Numbered from the stretch's first letter, positions 36,607 to 47,300 are shown. The stretch is 64,000 nt of DNA from Xanthomonas fragariae (GCF_017603965.1 NZ_CP071955.1:186001-250000), one strand, 5' to 3'. Numbers and translations: made by a program. Notes: generated by a model not told the origin, from the letters alone.

Positions 36607-38775
36607 ATGTCGCGTACCGTCGTTCTGGCCGTTGCCATCACCCTGGCACTGGCTGCTTGTTCTGGAAAAAAACCGTCCGGTAAGGAGTCCACCACCGTGC
36701 CCGAAAAGACCGCCACCACCCCGGCCGCGGATGCTGCGCCGAATCCGCTGCTGACCGCCAGTACGCTGCCGTTCCTGGCGCCGCCGTTCGACAAGATCAA
36801 GGATGCCGATTATCTGCCCGCCTTCGATGAAGGCATGCGCCTGCATCTGGCTGATATCCGCAAGATCGCCGACAACCCCGAGCCACCCACCTTCGACAAC
36901 ACCATCGAGGCAATGGAGCGCAGTGGCCAAACGCTCACGCGTGTCTCGCACATTTTCTTCGGGCTTGTGCAAGCCGATACCAGCGATGCACGCCAAAAAA
37001 TCCAGGAGGACATCGCGCCCAAGTTGGCCGCGCACAAGGACGAGATCGATCTCGATCCGAAATTGTTCGCCCGCGTCAAAACCCTTTACGACCAGCGCGA
37101 CGCACTGAGCCTGGATCCGGAGCAGAAGCGTCTGGTCGAGCGCGATTACGAAGAGCTCGTGCGTGCGGGTGCGCAGCTGTCGGAGAACGACAAGGCCAGC
37201 CTGCGCAAGCTCAATATCGAAGAGACCACGCTCTCCACGCAGTTCCACACCCGCCTGGTGGCCGCCTCGGCTGCCGGCGCGGTGGTAGTCGACGACAAGG
37301 CCAGGCTCGATGGCCTGAGCGAGGGCGATATCGCCGCCGCTGCCGATGCCGCCAAGGCGCGCAAGCTCGCTGTCAACTATCTGCTCACCTTGCAGAACAC
37401 CACCCAGCAGCCAGTACTGGCCTCGTTGAAGGACCGCCAACTGCGCGCCGACCTGCTTAAGGCTTCGGAAACGCGCGCAGAGAAAGGCGATGCCAACGAT
37501 ACCCGCCAGACCATCCAGCGCCTGGCACAGTTGCGCGCTCAAAAAGCCAAGCTGCTCGGCTTCGGCAACTACGCCGCCTATAGTCTGGGCGACCAGATGG
37601 CCAAGACCCCGGACGCTGCGCTCAAGCTGCTGACCGACACCGTGCCTGCAGCTACCGCCAAGGCACGCCGCGAAGCGGCCGAGATGCAGAAGGTCATCCA
37701 TACGCAGAAGGGCGACTTCAAGCTCGCCGCCTCCGATTGGGACTTCTACGCCGAGCAGGTGCGCAAGGCCAAGTACGACCTGGACGAAGCGCAGATCAAG
37801 CCGTATTTCGAACTGGACAACGTGCTGCAGAACGGCGTTTTCTACGCGGCCACCCAGCTGTACGGCATCACCTTCAAGCAGCGCACCGACATCCCGACCT
37901 ATCACCCGGACATGAAGGTGTATGAGGTGTTCGATCACGACGGCACGTCGATGGCGCTGTTCTATACCGACTACTTCAAGCGCGACAGCAAGTCCGGTGG
38001 CGCGTGGATGGACGTGTTCGTCACGCAGGACGGCCTCACCGGCGCCAAGCCGGTGGTCTACAACGTCTGCAACTTCACCAAGCCGGCTGCCGGCCAGCCG
38101 GCGTTGCTGAGTTTCGACGATGTCACCACCTTGTTTCATGAGTTCGGCCACGCGCTGCACGGCATGTTCTCCAAGGTGAAGTACCCCTCGATCGCCGGCA
38201 CCAGCACCTCGCGCGACTTCGTCGAGTTCCCCTCGCAGTTCAACGAGCATTGGGCCTCCGATCCCAAGGTGTTCGCGCACTACGCCAAGCACTATCAGAC
38301 CGGTGCAGCGATGCCGCCCGAGCTGGTGGAGAAGATCAAGAAAGCCAGGACCTTCAACAGCGGCTACGCGACCACCGAATACTTGTCGGCCGCACTGCTC
38401 GATCTGGCTTGGCACACCCAGCCGGCCGACGCGCCGTTGCAGGACGTGAGCAAGTTCGAAGCCGATGCCTTGAAGCGCTTCAAGGTGGACCTGGCCGAAG
38501 TACCGCCGCGTTACCGCAGCAGCTATTTCGACCACATCTGGGGCGGCGGTTATTCGGCCGGTTACTACGCCTATTTCTGGTCGAAAGTGCTCGACGAAGA
38601 TGCGTTCGAATGGTTCAAGGAAAACGGCGGGTTGAATCGCAAGAATGGCGACGCCTTCCGCGCCAAGATTCTCTCGCGCGGCAATACCGTTGATCTGGCC
38701 ACGCTATATCGCGATTTCCGCGGCAAGGACCCCAGCGTCAAGGCGCTGCTGAAAGATCGTGGTTTGACCGAGTAA
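36607..38775 (+). CDS. dcp: Peptidyl-dipeptidase, M3 family, lipoprotein
   Basis: 722 aa from ATG 36607 (MSRTVVLAVAITLALAACSG). A lipoprotein signal with lipobox LAAC is followed by a Thr/Ser/Lys linker. The thimet-oligopeptidase fold carries the zinc motif HEFGHALH at 511-518, with the third ligand in the downstream FVEFPSQFNEHW block. The C-terminal FDHIWGGGYSAGYYAYFWSK is the usual Dcp substrate-binding region. It removes C-terminal dipeptides, here probably in the periplasm. An upstream ATG at 36574 lacks support. It ends with a good terminator. Confidence 0.92.
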   Translation: MSRTVVLAVAITLALAACSGKKPSGKESTTVPEKTATTPAADAAPNPLLTASTLPFLAPPFDKIKDADYLPAFDEGMRLHLADIRKIADNPEPPTFDNTIEAMERSGQTLTRVSHIFFGLVQADTSDARQKIQEDIAPKLAAHKDEIDLDPKLFARVKTLYDQRDALSLDPEQKRLVERDYEELVRAGAQLSENDKASLRKLNIEETTLSTQFHTRLVAASAAGAVVVDDKARLDGLSEGDIAAAADAAKARKLAVNYLLTLQNTTQQPVLASLKDRQLRADLLKASETRAEKGDANDTRQTIQRLAQLRAQKAKLLGFGNYAAYSLGDQMAKTPDAALKLLTDTVPAATAKARREAAEMQKVIHTQKGDFKLAASDWDFYAEQVRKAKYDLDEAQIKPYFELDNVLQNGVFYAATQLYGITFKQRTDIPTYHPDMKVYEVFDHDGTSMALFYTDYFKRDSKSGGAWMDVFVTQDGLTGAKPVVYNVCNFTKPAAGQPALLSFDDVTTLFHEFGHALHGMFSKVKYPSIAGTSTSRDFVEFPSQFNEHWASDPKVFAHYAKHYQTGAAMPPELVEKIKKARTFNSGYATTEYLSAALLDLAWHTQPADAPLQDVSKFEADALKRFKVDLAEVPPRYRSSYFDHIWGGGYSAGYYAYFWSKVLDEDAFEWFKENGGLNRKNGDAFRAKILSRGNTVDLATLYRDFRGKDPSVKALLKDRGLTE

Positions 38776-38816
38776 ACAAGCCGCGTGCACGACGCGCGGA
38801 TGCCGGCAACGATCGA

Positions 38817-38847
38817 AACGGGAGGGCCTTGCGGCCATCCCGTTTTT
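38817..38847 (+). terminator. Rho-independent terminator of dcp
   Basis: AACGGGA-G-GGCC and GGCC-A-TCCCGTT form a stem with one internal mismatch and a TTGC loop, followed by T5. It lies 42 bp after the dcp stop and 41 bp before the end of the convergent effector gene. Confidence 0.85.
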
Positions 38848-38887
38848 GTTGCGTCGCATTAAATGTATCGCACTGGTCGGCGCCGCA

Positions 38888-41074
38888 TCACGCCGGTCGC
38901 GGCGGCGCCTGATCGTCCCCGATCTCCACGATCACCTCGTGCGACTGCGGCGCAGACGCCACTGCCGGTCGCAGTTGTTCCACCGCCTGCGGCAGGGTCA
39001 GCGACGGCGCGGTCTGCACTCCGGATGACGTGGCCCGGGACTCTTGGATGACCTCCCGGGCTTTATACAACAAGTCTTCCACATCGTTGTCCTGCAGAAG
39101 CTCACTGATCTTTAGGCTCGCCTTGGTGGCCCGACGCTGGGACAGCGCTTCGCTGGCGCCCCCCATCACACCGCGGAGAACTTGCTGCTTCAATCCGATG
39201 TCGGTGTCGCCCTCGCGGCGATTGTTCTTGACGGTGATGGCGGTGTGCTGATTCAGGGCGCCGACCGCAGCCATGGCTCCCGACAGTGCGGAGATCGCCA
39301 GGGTCTGCTTCGTCGGCACCTTGCGTGCTCCGCCATGCGCCGCTGAGCTGGCCTTGCCGATCACCGAGGACGCCGCGCTGCCCAGCACGCCGAGGTGGAA
39401 CATCTGGCCAATGCGTTGAGCGGTCTGTGCGGAGAATTCGCGCAAGGTGTACTTCTTGGCGATATCGCTGATCAGTTGATCCGACACCACCGACTTCTCG
39501 GCGTTGAGCAGCACCTCCGCAGCCACACCGTCTGGGTCAAGCTCGTCCAACTTGCCTTCGCGCAAGGCTTGCAGGTCCTGGCTCAGCAGTTCCAAGGCCT
39601 TCGCCGGGCCGGCGCCGTGACCCAATTCCAGATCCAGGTCGTCGGCGTCTGCCGCCCGCTGCAGCGAGGGCGGTGCCGCCACCTCCGCCTTGAGCGCTTT
39701 CTCCATCGATGCCAGTGCGTTGGTGACGCGTTTGACTAAAGCTTGCGTGGGCGACTGAATCAGTTTACGGAGTTTGCTCTGATCGATATCGTCTGCCGCG
39801 ACCGGTTCGCCACGCGCAAATTTTGACTTGCCTGTCTCGGTCAATACATCGGCGTACAGCAGATTGAGCTTGTTGTTGTAATCCTGTTTTGCCTGTTCGT
39901 CGAAGCCGGCGGCCACATGCTGCGCAGCTGTCATCAGCAGGGCACCGACGGTCTGCGCGGTCGGCGACAGCGCCCGCATTGCGCCGGTCTTGCCGAGCAG
40001 GCCCAGCGTGCCCGCCAATGGTGAGCGCAGGATGCGCGGGACGGCCTGCCAGCGATTGCCCATCCATTGCCGGTCGTGCGCGCCCTGGGTCATGACAAAG
40101 TCGCGCTGGCCCTGATGCAGGCGTGCTTCGGCTTCCAGCAAGTTGTGGGCAGCGGCCATGAGGTTGGTAGTTGCCGTCGCCGAGGATGTGTTGTCTGCGA
40201 CGTTCTTGAGTTCGCGAAACTGATCGCAATGACCGCTGAATTCTGCGACATGGATTTCCAACGCCTTCGCAAGGTCCGGTAGCCAATGCTTGTCGTTGAT
40301 CTGATTCTTGTCCGGCACGATGACGTGACCGCCGTGCTCGCGGATCGACTCGCACAGGCTGACCACCGCCGACTGCTGGGCCGCATTCATCGGTGCGGCG
40401 ACGGCCGCTGTCGCAACGCCGAACCCTGCGCCCGCCCAAGGCTGACCGGTTGCGTAGTTGATCCAGGGCGAGACGATGTACTGCATCGCATTGTTCAAAA
40501 AACTGCCGGTGGGATTGGGCATGCCGGACAGCAGCGCGGTACGTCGCAACTTGGAAACCTCGCCTTCGCTCAATCCCTGCGCCTTGTACCAATCCATCGC
40601 ATCTGTTTCGCTGATGCGGCTCAACAGATCCGCGTGCGTTGCTGCACGTTCCTCCACGCCGGTGCCGTCCGGCAGTTTTACCTGCCCATTCATCGGCCTG
40701 ATCGCGTTGATGAGTGCCGCCGCCAGTTGGGGCTGGACCTGGCGCCGGTTGTCGGCAGCCAATCTGTCTTTGAGCCGCGTCAGACGTGACCCACGAAAGT
40801 TCGACGAAACTGCAGGCGGCACACCGTGCATGCCGACGGCGCCCGATTGCCCAGCCGCCTGCGTCGCCGCCTGCGTCGCAGGCGCAGTGGCGCCTGCGAC
40901 CTCCTTGCCGCGTCTGCTGGGACGGCGCGGCAGTATGGTCAGTAGAGTATCGCCCTGGATGTCCGAATGGCCGGGTAAAACGCTGGAGGATGCTTCTTTT
41001 CCGATGTCCTGGATGTTTGGGTTTGACGCCGCCGCGTTACGATTGACCGAGTTGGCGGATGTAGTAGTCTTCAT
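38888..41074 (-). CDS. xopN: Type III secreted effector, probably XopN
   Basis: 728 aa from ATG 41074. The first 25 residues (MKTTTSANSVNRNAAASNP) are rich in Ser, Thr and Asn and lack acidic residues, as type III signals do. The rest is largely alpha-helical and Ala/Leu/Gln-rich, with no enzyme motif and no membrane anchor. A perfect PIP box lies 240 bp upstream. Length, helical nature and position close to the ole cluster and an M3 peptidase fit XopN (about 730 aa), which suppresses plant immune signalling. The family name comes from memory, not a search. The frame runs open to 41719, but the PIP box lies inside that extension, so the short start is right. Confidence 0.65.
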   Translation of the reverse strand: MKTTTSANSVNRNAAASNPNIQDIGKEASSSVLPGHSDIQGDTLLTILPRRPSRRGKEVAGATAPATQAATQAAGQSGAVGMHGVPPAVSSNFRGSRLTRLKDRLAADNRRQVQPQLAAALINAIRPMNGQVKLPDGTGVEERAATHADLLSRISETDAMDWYKAQGLSEGEVSKLRRTALLSGMPNPTGSFLNNAMQYIVSPWINYATGQPWAGAGFGVATAAVAAPMNAAQQSAVVSLCESIREHGGHVIVPDKNQINDKHWLPDLAKALEIHVAEFSGHCDQFRELKNVADNTSSATATTNLMAAAHNLLEAEARLHQGQRDFVMTQGAHDRQWMGNRWQAVPRILRSPLAGTLGLLGKTGAMRALSPTAQTVGALLMTAAQHVAAGFDEQAKQDYNNKLNLLYADVLTETGKSKFARGEPVAADDIDQSKLRKLIQSPTQALVKRVTNALASMEKALKAEVAAPPSLQRAADADDLDLELGHGAGPAKALELLSQDLQALREGKLDELDPDGVAAEVLLNAEKSVVSDQLISDIAKKYTLREFSAQTAQRIGQMFHLGVLGSAASSVIGKASSAAHGGARKVPTKQTLAISALSGAMAAVGALNQHTAITVKNNRREGDTDIGLKQQVLRGVMGGASEALSQRRATKASLKISELLQDNDVEDLLYKAREVIQESRATSSGVQTAPSLTLPQAVEQLRPAVASAPQSHEVIVEIGDDQAPPRPA

Positions 41075-41313
41075 CAGATATGTCCTGACTCTAAGTGCAG
41101 TGACGGCATCGATCGATGGCCGGTGCCGAGGAATGCGACCGCCACGCAGCCTTGAAGCTGAGTGCATCGTCGACGGACGGCGCAGTTGCCATATCTCGAA
41201 GAGAGCATCGAGTTCAGGTACGCGACGCAGCCATTGCTGAGATGAAAGATCCAAACTGCGGACCGCATTGAGCGAGGATTGAATCACTCTGCAGGCAACA
41301 TTCTGGCCAGACA

Positions 41314-41338
41314 GCGAACTGATGTCGCTGCGCCCGAA
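41314..41338 (-). promoter_or_regulatory. Perfect PIP box (HrpX-type)
   Basis: On the minus strand the sequence is TTCGG-N15-TTCGC, matching the plant-inducible-promoter consensus TTCGB-N15-TTCGB in every position. It points toward the effector gene, and the start codon lies 240 bp downstream. A -10-like TTCAAT lies about 30 nt after the box, which is the right distance. HrpX control is inferred from the motif. Confidence 0.8.
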
Positions 41339-41521
41339 TCGCTCCGTACGTTGCTGATATCGGAGGTTTGGCGCGTTGCTGGCCGATAGCAGAGCTGGCG
41401 AAGCATTACGCGGCAGCTGGCGTCGCACGCGCATCTGCCCCGCCCATGCCGGAGCGAGCGCGCGGCTGTCGCAGTTGGGCAGCAAGGAGGAAGGAACCCC
41501 ACCTGGCGATGGCGACGCGTT

Positions 41522-41704
41522 GCGTTGGCCGACGGGCGGCTTGCAAGCGCGGAGCCGGACTTCGCCGCGCAGCAGCTGCAGGCGTTGGTGAAGGGCTTCG
41601 CGTTCTGGCCGCAGCTCGCCAAGGGCCAGCCGCCGCCGCTGTCGCCGGAGCAACAGACGCAAGTGGCCGAATCGGCGGTGGCGATGTTTCTGGGGTTTTA
41701 CTGA
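41522..41704 (+). pseudogene. TetR-family regulator, C-terminal relic
   Basis: The + strand reads ALADGRLASAEPDFAAQQLQ, LVKGFAFWPQLAKGQPPP and AESAVAMFLGFY before TGA at 41702-41704. This is a typical C-terminal dimerisation end of TetR/AcrR regulators. No helix-turn-helix N-terminus precedes it; upstream lies the promoter of the effector gene. It marks a deletion or rearrangement breakpoint. From 41705 to the first CRISPR repeat no gene is seen. Confidence 0.6.
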
Positions 41705-43451
41705 CGCAAGTGAGTGCACGCGCGGGCGATGCGCGCGGCGTGGCTTTATCGCAGCGCATCTTCCGCCGGTTTTCCCCTGCGTTGCACGTCTGTTGAAGGC
41801 GTCGACGACGGCATGCGCCGTACACTGCTAAGCCTGCGCAAACATGCCTTTCCAACGCGCGCATGGTCTACGTCACCTGTTCAACAGCACATGCCGATGC
41901 ATGGAGCATTGCAGGTCGCCTGTCCATGACACGCGACAGTCGTGGCAAATACAGCGCGAGAGCGGACGGACCAGTCGCATTTATGCGCTGCCTAAACGGC
42001 AGTGAATGCATCGGTCTGCTCTGCGTGGCGCAATGGTATTTCTGAGCTGCCTACACGGCAGTGAACTGTAAGAGCGCCCTGTAAAGAGTCCCACTAGATT
42101 TCTGAGCTGCCTACGCGGCAGTGAACGGGAGGTGTCCTGGTCTTCGACCTGGCCCTTTTTTTCTGAGCTGCCTACGCGGCAGTGAACGTCCCCATCCGGC
42201 ACAGATGCGCGGAGCTGTTTTTCTGAGCTGCCTACGCGGCAGTGAACAGCAGCAAGGGGGCGGTATCGCGATGGGCTTATTTCTGAGCTGCCTACGCGGC
42301 AGTGAACCAGGCGATAGTGCGCGCAGTGAACACGCCTTTTTTCTGAGCTGCCTACGCGGCAGTGAACTTGCCGCAGAACGACAAGCTCCAGCGCTTGCTT
42401 TTCTGAGCTGCCTACGCGGCAGTGAACGCTCCGGTGCCGGTCGTTCCTGCGCCGAGTGGTTTCTGAGCTGCCTACGCGGCAGTGAACCCATCGAAATAGC
42501 ACGCGGCGTGCTTGTGGAGTTTCTGAGCTGCCTACGCGGCAGTGAACGCAAGAGGAGGTGCACTATTTGCTGACCTCCGTTTCTGAGCTGCCTACGCGGC
42601 AGTGAACTCCATGGACGAGGCGCTGAGGCCAACTCCTCCTTTCTGAGCTGCCTACGCGGCAGTGAACAAGCCGCGCCACGGCCCTTGTGCGTCGAGACGT
42701 TTCTGAGCTGCCTACGCGGCAGTGAACGGCGTGCTGCTGAGCGCAAAGTCTTCGAGGGCTTTCTGAGCTGCCTACGCGGCAGTGAACTGGCGTGATCACA
42801 GCCGATCCCGTCGCTTCACTTTCTGAGCTGCCTACGCGGCAGTGAACTGATGACTGCGAAAGCATTGCCTTTGCAGTTATTTCTGAGCTGCCTACGCGGC
42901 AGTGAACGCCGATAGCTGGCCTGTGGGCGTGCGCTTTTTTTTCTGAGCTGCCTACGCGGCAGTGAACTCGCCGAACTTGCGCGGATTGACGAACTTGATG
43001 TTTCTGAGCTGCCTACGCGGCAGTGAACACCCTGATCCTCCTGTTTCTTGCGACGAAATATTTCTGAGCTGCCTACGCGGCAGTGAACAACCGCTGCACG
43101 AATCATTTGGTTTGCTCTGATTTCTGAGCTGCCTACGCGGCAGTGAACGGTCTTCCAACCTCTTGCGATTCAGAGCTTTATTTCTGAGCTGCCTACGCGG
43201 CAGTGAACGTGCTACATGTAGATCCGGACCAGCCGCGCAATTTCTGAGCTGCCTACGCGGCAGTGAACACCGTCAGTTTCGTTGCACCGACGCGCCAGGC
43301 TTTCTGAGCTGCCTACGCGGCAGTGAACAGCATCTCTCAGCTGCACGAGCTGTCGAGTCATTTCTGAGCTGCCTACGCGGCAGTGAACTCAGCGACAGTG
43401 AAGATGCTGACCCATTGCTCTTTCTGAGCTGCCTACGCGGCAGTGAACTAA

Positions 43452-44317
43452 GAGCGGCTAACAAAACCCAGGAAGAAGCCGTAAGCAGATGATGGAGCAT
43501 GCAAGCGAGAGCAACGCCAAGTGGAGATCGATGCGGCGTTCAAAGCGGATGCGCAGTTTGCCCATGCCTGCGAACCAGGCATGCGTGCGCTCGACGACCC
43601 AGCGATGACGGCCCAACCGGTCGTTGCGCTCGATTCCCTTGCGTGCGATCCGCGCAATGATGCCGCGCTGCTTGAGGAAGGCGCGACAGCGGTCGATGTC
43701 GTAAGCCTTGTCGGCGTGCAATTTGTCTGGCCAACGTCGCGGGCGCCCTGGTTTGCCACCAATTGGCGGCAAGGCGTCGATCAACTCCTCGAACACGACC
43801 GAGTCGTGCCGATTGGCGCCGGTGACGCACACTGCCAAGGGCACGCCGTTGCGGTCCACGATCAGATGCCGTTTGCTGCCGAGTTTGCCGCGATCGGTCG
43901 GGTTTGGCCCGGTGTAGGCGCCCCCCGGGGGGAGGCCACACTGGCGGCGTCCAGACTGGCTCGGCTCAGATCCAGCCTCTGGGCGCGACGCAGTTCGGTC
44001 AGCAACACATTGTGCAGACGATGCCACACACCGGCGGCCTGCCAATCACGCAACCGGCGCCAGCAGGTCATGCCGCTGCCATAGCCCAGCTCCATAGGCA
44101 GGTCTTCCCATGGCACGCCCGTGCGCAGGACATAGACGATGCCGTTGAGGGCTTGCTGATCACTGATACGCGGCCGTCCACCTTTGGGCGAACGCTTCAC
44201 TTGGGGAATCAGCGGCTCGATGCGCTTCCACAGCGCAATGGGGATCTCTTTGCGACGTGTCATGTCCGCAATTTTGCCACCGGCGAGACAAGATTCAAGG
44301 GGTTTTGTTAGACGCTC
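43452..44317 (-). mobile_element. IS5-family (IS427-type) element inside the array, 866 bp
   Basis: The ends GAGCGGCTAACAAAACC and (complement) GAGCGTCTAACAAAACC are 17-bp inverted repeats with one mismatch. TAA is duplicated at 43449-43451 and 44318-44320. Removing the IS and one TAA restores a spacer of exactly 32 nt, so insertion hit an existing spacer next to its repeat. Three MITEs in the window share these ends. Confidence 0.92.
43458..44263 (-). CDS. IS5-family transposase, two frames joined by -1 slippage
   Basis: The first frame starts at 44263 (MTRRKEIPIALWKRIEPLIP) and carries GGRPRISDQQALNGIVYVLRTG and the first catalytic Asp in RASLDAASV. It runs into a CCCCCCGGGGGG tract at about 43920-43931. 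The second frame continues as GGAYTGPNPTDRGKLGSKRH, with the second Asp in LHADKAYD and the Glu in WVVERTHAWFAG, ending at 43458. The frames are related by -1. Two-frame transposases with programmed slippage are normal in the IS427 group, so it may be active. It is read in the same direction as the CRISPR transcript. Confidence 0.85.
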
Positions 44318-47300
44318 TAAGCCTGCTGCTGCTGAGCAATTTGAAGTCTTTTCTGAGCTGCCTACGCGGCAGTGAACGTACCGGCAGAGGCTTTCGCAAG
44401 AGTTCTTCGTTTCTGAGCTGCCTACGCGGCAGTGAACGCCGACTCGTCGCGTATCCCGATCCTGCTACTTTTCTGAGCTGCCTACGCGGCAGTGAACACT
44501 CCGACAACATGTCGAATATGCCAGGCCGATTTCTGAGCTGCCTACGCGGCAGTGAACCGCTGAGTCGATTGCAGGGTACGAAGCACAGTTTTCTGAGCTG
44601 CCTACGCGGCAGTGAACAGTCAGGCGTGAGCTGGAGCAGACGCAATGCTTTTCTGAGCTGCCTACGCGGCAGTGAACTCTCTGCGCCGTCATCGCCGATA
44701 ATTCGAATCTTTCTGAGCTGCCTACGCGGCAGTGAACAAGGTACGCGCCGGGGATTGCAGATGTGCCGTATTTCTGAGCTGCCTACGCGGCAGTGAACCG
44801 TGCTGCTGAGCGCAAAGTCTTCGAGGGCTTTTTCTGAGCTGCCTACGCGGCAGTGAACCATTGAGCGACGCGAAGCGCTCAGACCGCATCTTTCTGAGCT
44901 GCCTACGCGGCAGTGAACAAGTTGTTCCGTTGTCTATCACTGAACAGAGTTTTCTGAGCTGCCTACGCGGCAGTGAACCCATTGAGCTTTGATCTGCACT
45001 TGAACTGCCCTTTCTGAGCTGCCTACGCGGCAGTGAACCAAGCCTGCTGCTGCCGAGCAGTTCGATGCCTTTTCTGAGCTGCCTACGCGGCAGTGAACTC
45101 GTCGTCGTTCCGAAGAGCGCACGCCCGCAATTTCTGAGCTGCCTACGCGGCAGTGAACATCGATGGCCGCACGCTTCCCCGCTGATTATCATTTCTGAGC
45201 TGCCTACGCGGCAGTGAACGGAAGTGCCGGTCTGGTTCGCACCATTTACAATTTCTGAGCTGCCTACGCGGCAGTGAACAGCCAGCGCGCAGCGCTGCCC
45301 GTCGCCGTCGGTTTCTGAGCTGCCTACGCGGCAGTGAACATTGATCCCTTCACCTTCGAAGAACTGCTGCTTTTCTGAGCTGCCTACGCGGCAGTGAACC
45401 GGCCGGAGGCGTGAGAGGCCCGCAGGGCAGTTTTCTGAGCTGCCTACGCGGCAGTGAACAACATCGGCCGCTTTGCGATACGGCTGCGACATTTCTGAGC
45501 TGCCTACGCGGCAGTGAACTTTCTTGCCGATGATTGGCTTCCGGCGTGTCATTTCTGAGCTGCCTACGCGGCAGTGAACGACCAGATCGAGGAGATCGCA
45601 GCGAAGCACATTTTCTGAGCTGCCTACGCGGCAGTGAACCCGTGCGCATGGAGAAGGACCGTAGACGCATTTTTCTGAGCTGCCTACGCGGCAGTGAACG
45701 CATGCTTGCGTAGCTGCCGCTAGTTGCCCTTTTTCTGAGCTGCCTACGCGGCAGTGAAATTCCACATCGCCAAGACGAATTGGCGGAGCCATTTCTGAGC
45801 TGCCTACGCGGCAGTGAACCAGAGTGGCGATGTTGGACAGACCTACTTGATTTTCTGAGCTGCCTACGCGGCAGTGAACATCAACCGTGCTTCTGAGAAA
45901 GCGGCTGTGAATTTCTGAGCTGCCTACGCGGCAGTGAACGCGGATCTGCTTTACCGCCCAGCACGCCAACATTTCTGAGCTGCCTACGCGGCAGTGAACG
46001 TCAGTTGCATGGATCACTCCTCAACGTGGGCTTTCTGAGCTGCCTACGCGGCAGTGAACCTTGGCCTGCAGGAGATACCGGGTGCCGTTGATTTCTGAGC
46101 TGCCTACGCGGCAGTGAACTGAACACTTTGTCGTGATTCGCACCATCGTGGTTTCTGAGCTGCCTACGCGGCAGTGAACTGTGCAGGTCGGAGAATTTGC
46201 CACACGCACCATTTCTGAGCTGCCTACGCGGCAGTGAACGCTGATCGTCACGTTCAAGGCCCGAAGACGCTTTTCTGAGCTGCCTACGCGGCAGTGAACG
46301 GCTCGAAATGTTCGGCCATGTCGAACTGCAATTTCTGAGCTGCCTACGCGGCAGTGAACGCGGGCGTGAACCAATGTTCGCGCTCCTCCAATTTCTGAGC
46401 TGCCTACGCGGCAGTGAACTCTGGCTTCGTCAAGGTTCGACTGCAAGGCAATTTCTGAGCTGCCTACGCGGCAGTGAACCGGTGGACCCAGCCTACAGGC
46501 GAGGAAATCAATTTCTGAGCTGCCTACGCGGCAGTGAACCGTCTCAGCACACGAGCGCGCGCGAGTTCATCTTTCTGAGCTGCCTACGCGGCAGTGAACC
46601 AGCTTGAACAGCAGTTGCGTGCTCAGCAGCATTTCTGAGCTGCCTACGCGGCAGTGAACAAGCTTGTCAGGCCGTGGCGGATGGACGTTAATTTCTGAGC
46701 TGCCTACGCGGCAGTGAACTAACTGGTGCGGGCGCCTTGGTTACGGTTTTGTTTCTGAGCTGCCTACGCGGCAGTGAACAACAATACGAACTCAAGTCCG
46801 CTGAGGCGGTGATTTCTGAGCTGCCTACGCGGCAGTGAACTTCGCGTCCCGACAAATGGAAAGATTCGACAATTTCTGAGCTGCCTACGCGGCAGTGAAC
46901 GCCCTGCCTAGCTCGCCCTGACTTTGGACGTATTTCTGAGCTGCCTACGCGGCAGTGAACGATGAAGACGCCCGGGAGGCTAAGGGCCTGAATTTCTGAG
47001 CTGCCTACGCGGCAGTGAACGGAGCATCTCTCAGCTTCACGAGCTTTCGAGTTTTCTGAGCTGCCTACGCGGCAGTGAACGCCGCCCCGTAGTGGTGACA
47101 GCGCATCGAGCTTTTCTGAGCTGCCTACGCGGCAGTGAACCTCAGCAAGGTGGCGGCTCCACCGGCAGACCCTTTCTGAGCTGCCTACGCGGCAGTGAAC
47201 GCGGCCAGCGCGAGTTCGCCATGCGTGTCGATTTTCTGAGCTGCCTACGCGGCAGTGAACCAGGAGATGCGATTGACGCAAGTCACGAGGGATTTCTGAG

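Noticed and set aside
36598..38535. 645-aa open frame antisense to the M3 peptidase gene
   Set aside because: It is a GC-rich shadow of dcp with no family features. The + strand protein has all catalytic motifs.
41075..41719. Extension of the effector frame to 943 aa
   Set aside because: The perfect PIP box lies inside the extension and the composition there is not effector-like. The ATG at 41074 starts a proper type III signal.
43452..44317. Two separate CRISPR arrays flanking the IS
   Set aside because: Repeats are identical on both sides, and removing the IS with one TAA restores a normal 32-nt spacer, so this is one array.
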